Source: a bacterium | Lineage (GTDB): Bacteria; Zhuqueibacterota; Zhuqueibacteria; Residuimicrobiales; Krinioviventaceae | Assembly (NCBI GenBank): GCA_024278645.1 | Contig: JAJRST010000141.1 | Span: forward strand, 1-6,184 | Direction: 5' to 3' | DNA: 6,184 nt | In this document: positions 5,618-6,184 of the stretch, piece by piece | Layout: each line of letters opens with the position of its first letter | Numbering within the stretch: position 1 is the first letter of the stretch | Notes under the pieces: model-generated | Databases searched by the model: none | What the model was told of the DNA's origin: nothing | What the model saw: only the letters and a program-made list of their open reading frames with translations | Translations under genes and position numbers: made by a program

Positions 5618-5899
5618 AAAATGATTACTCTATTAAATCAGCAAAACAATTATTATCTCGATAAAAATACAAGCCTTGGACTATGAATAATTAAATGATC
5701 GATTATAGAATGATCAATGCACAGCCATATTTTTAAGGCTTAAACCGCAGAGAGCACAGAGGTCACAGAGGTTAAAATATATAAAAACATATACTTCATT
5801 CCTAAATAATAACTTGACCACTCGGCGTTCTTTGCGTTCTCGGCGGTTTTAGAAACAATCAAACCTTTGAGATTGACTGAACTAAAAAGTAATCATTTT
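5618..5899. mobile_element. MITE-like element with 12-bp terminal inverted repeats
   Basis: AAAATGATTACT (5618-5629) and its exact reverse complement AGTAATCATTTT (5888-5899) bound a 282-bp AT-rich segment. Identical ATCG tetramers abut the outside of both ends (5614-5617 and 5900-5903), as a target-site duplication would. The repeats continue inward imperfectly for about 10 bp to a shared TCAG. No reading frame of note lies inside, so movement would need a transposase supplied in trans. The left end is about 20 bp upstream of the lexA -35 and leaves the promoter intact. The small size, terminal repeats and duplication fit a miniature inverted-repeat transposable element; the family is unknown and an AT-rich coincidence cannot be ruled out. 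Confidence 0.5.
5742..5849. repeat. Inverted pair of 9-nt-periodic GCAGAG-type repeats
   Basis: The left arm (5742-5770) and right arm (5821-5849) match in 21 of 29 positions when one is reversed, around a 50-nt AT-rich loop. Each arm is made of three 9-nt units: CCGCAGAGA, GCACAGAGG, TCACAGAGG on the left, and on the opposite strand CCGCCGAGA, ACGCAAAGA, ACGCCGAGT on the right. Repeats of this CGCAGAGAA style occur between genes in many bacteria, to my recollection, with no agreed function. It sits inside the MITE-like segment but not at its centre. Confidence 0.7.
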
Positions 5900-5910
5900 A
5901 TCGAAAAAAC

Positions 5911-5967
5911 CGGGGAAATCGCAAATGGCAAATTTCGAACCTCAAATAACAAATTCCAGATGGTAAA
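5911..5967. repeat. CAAAT-rich low-complexity intergenic stretch
   Basis: The segment repeats the words CAAAT and AATTTC/AATTCC several times (GGAAATCGCAAATGGCAAAT, CTCAAATAACAAATTCC). It has no open frame of useful length. It resembles simple AT-rich intergenic repeats common in environmental FCB and deltaproteobacterial genomes; that comparison is from memory. Confidence 0.45.
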
Positions 5968-6027
5968 ATTCTTATAACTTTATTCCCTCCTGCCTAGGCT
6001 GCGCCACAATGTGCGTTCGTTTTGTTG

Positions 6028-6054
6028 AAAACCCGCCACACAGCACAGGGCGGG
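6028..6054 (-). terminator. Weak terminator-like hairpin
   Basis: On the - strand, CCCGCC (6049-6054) pairs with GGCGGG (6032-6037) around an 11-nt loop and is followed by only four T (6028-6031). It lies 17 nt beyond the stop of the short frame at 6072, where a terminator would be expected for a gene entering from the right. Confidence 0.4.
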
Positions 6055-6071
6055 CGATCAGAGGCATCGGC

Positions 6072-6179
6072 TTAACTACCATAATCAACCTGCTGTTTCT
6101 TATCAACATACATTCCGTCAAACAGAACACCCGAATTCTCTGGCATTCCTTTTGCTAAAGTTGTGACGAAAAAAATAAC
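6072..6179 (-). other. Possible remnant of a coding 3' end
   Basis: A 35-residue open stretch on the - strand lies between an in-frame TGA (6180-6182) and a TAA (6072-6074). From the only in-frame ATG with downstream continuity (6146) it would give 24 residues: MPENSGVLFDGMYVDKKQQV followed by DYGS. The mix of residues looks protein-like and a terminator-like hairpin follows, but there is no ribosome-binding site at a useful distance and I recognise no family. It could be the tail of a frameshifted or decayed gene, a very small peptide, or chance. Confidence 0.2.
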
Positions 6180-6184
6180 TCAAA

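Noticed and set aside
5742..5849. A CRISPR array, suggested by the repeated units.
   Set aside because: The units are only 9 nt with no unique spacers of regular length, and the arms are inverted, not direct.
5598..6184. tRNA or other structured RNA gene in the non-coding right end.
   Set aside because: I found no cloverleaf, no GTTCRA-type T-arm in place and no known riboswitch core; the structure present is explained by the inverted repeats.

Overview
The window looks chromosomal and probably comes from a Gram-negative bacterium of the FCB superphylum (Bacteroidota, Calditrichota or a KSB1-like lineage). It holds a TonB-dependent receptor end, a PorV/PorQ-family barrel protein, and a secreted protein whose C-terminus resembles a type IX secretion (T9SS) sorting domain. 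It also holds a lexA whose operator resembles the GAAC-N4-GTTC type. The lineage is inferred from family content only.

Left half, + strand (1-3731): three cell-envelope genes read in one direction. They are the C-terminal end of a TonB-dependent receptor (1-447), a 695-residue exported protein with a fibronectin III-like domain and a T9SS-like C-terminal domain (503-2590), and a 338-residue PorV/PorQ-family outer-membrane protein (2644-3660). The simplest reading is a surface module: receptor, exported partner, and a barrel that may help deliver or anchor it. A strong hairpin with A and T tracts on both sides (3691-3731) ends this unit and probably also the convergent one.

Right half, - strand (5597 down to 3800): lexA (5528-4908) has a consensus sigma70 promoter (TTGACA, 17 bp, TATAAT) overlapped by LexA-box-like sequences. 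Three small genes of unknown function follow closely (4847-4425, 4383-4135, 4106-3822), each with its own recognisable ribosome-binding site. No promoter or convincing terminator separates them from lexA, so they may form an SOS-regulated cassette. The middle one ends in QTDLF, which fits the beta-sliding-clamp binding pentapeptide. This cassette is the most interesting part of the window.

Far right (5598-6184): non-coding or nearly so. A 282-bp AT-rich segment with perfect 12-bp terminal inverted repeats, flanked by direct ATCG copies, looks like a MITE. It contains an internal inverted pair built from 9-nt GCAGAG-like units. A CAAAT-rich low-complexity stretch follows, then a weak terminator-like hairpin and a short possible remnant of a coding end on the - strand.
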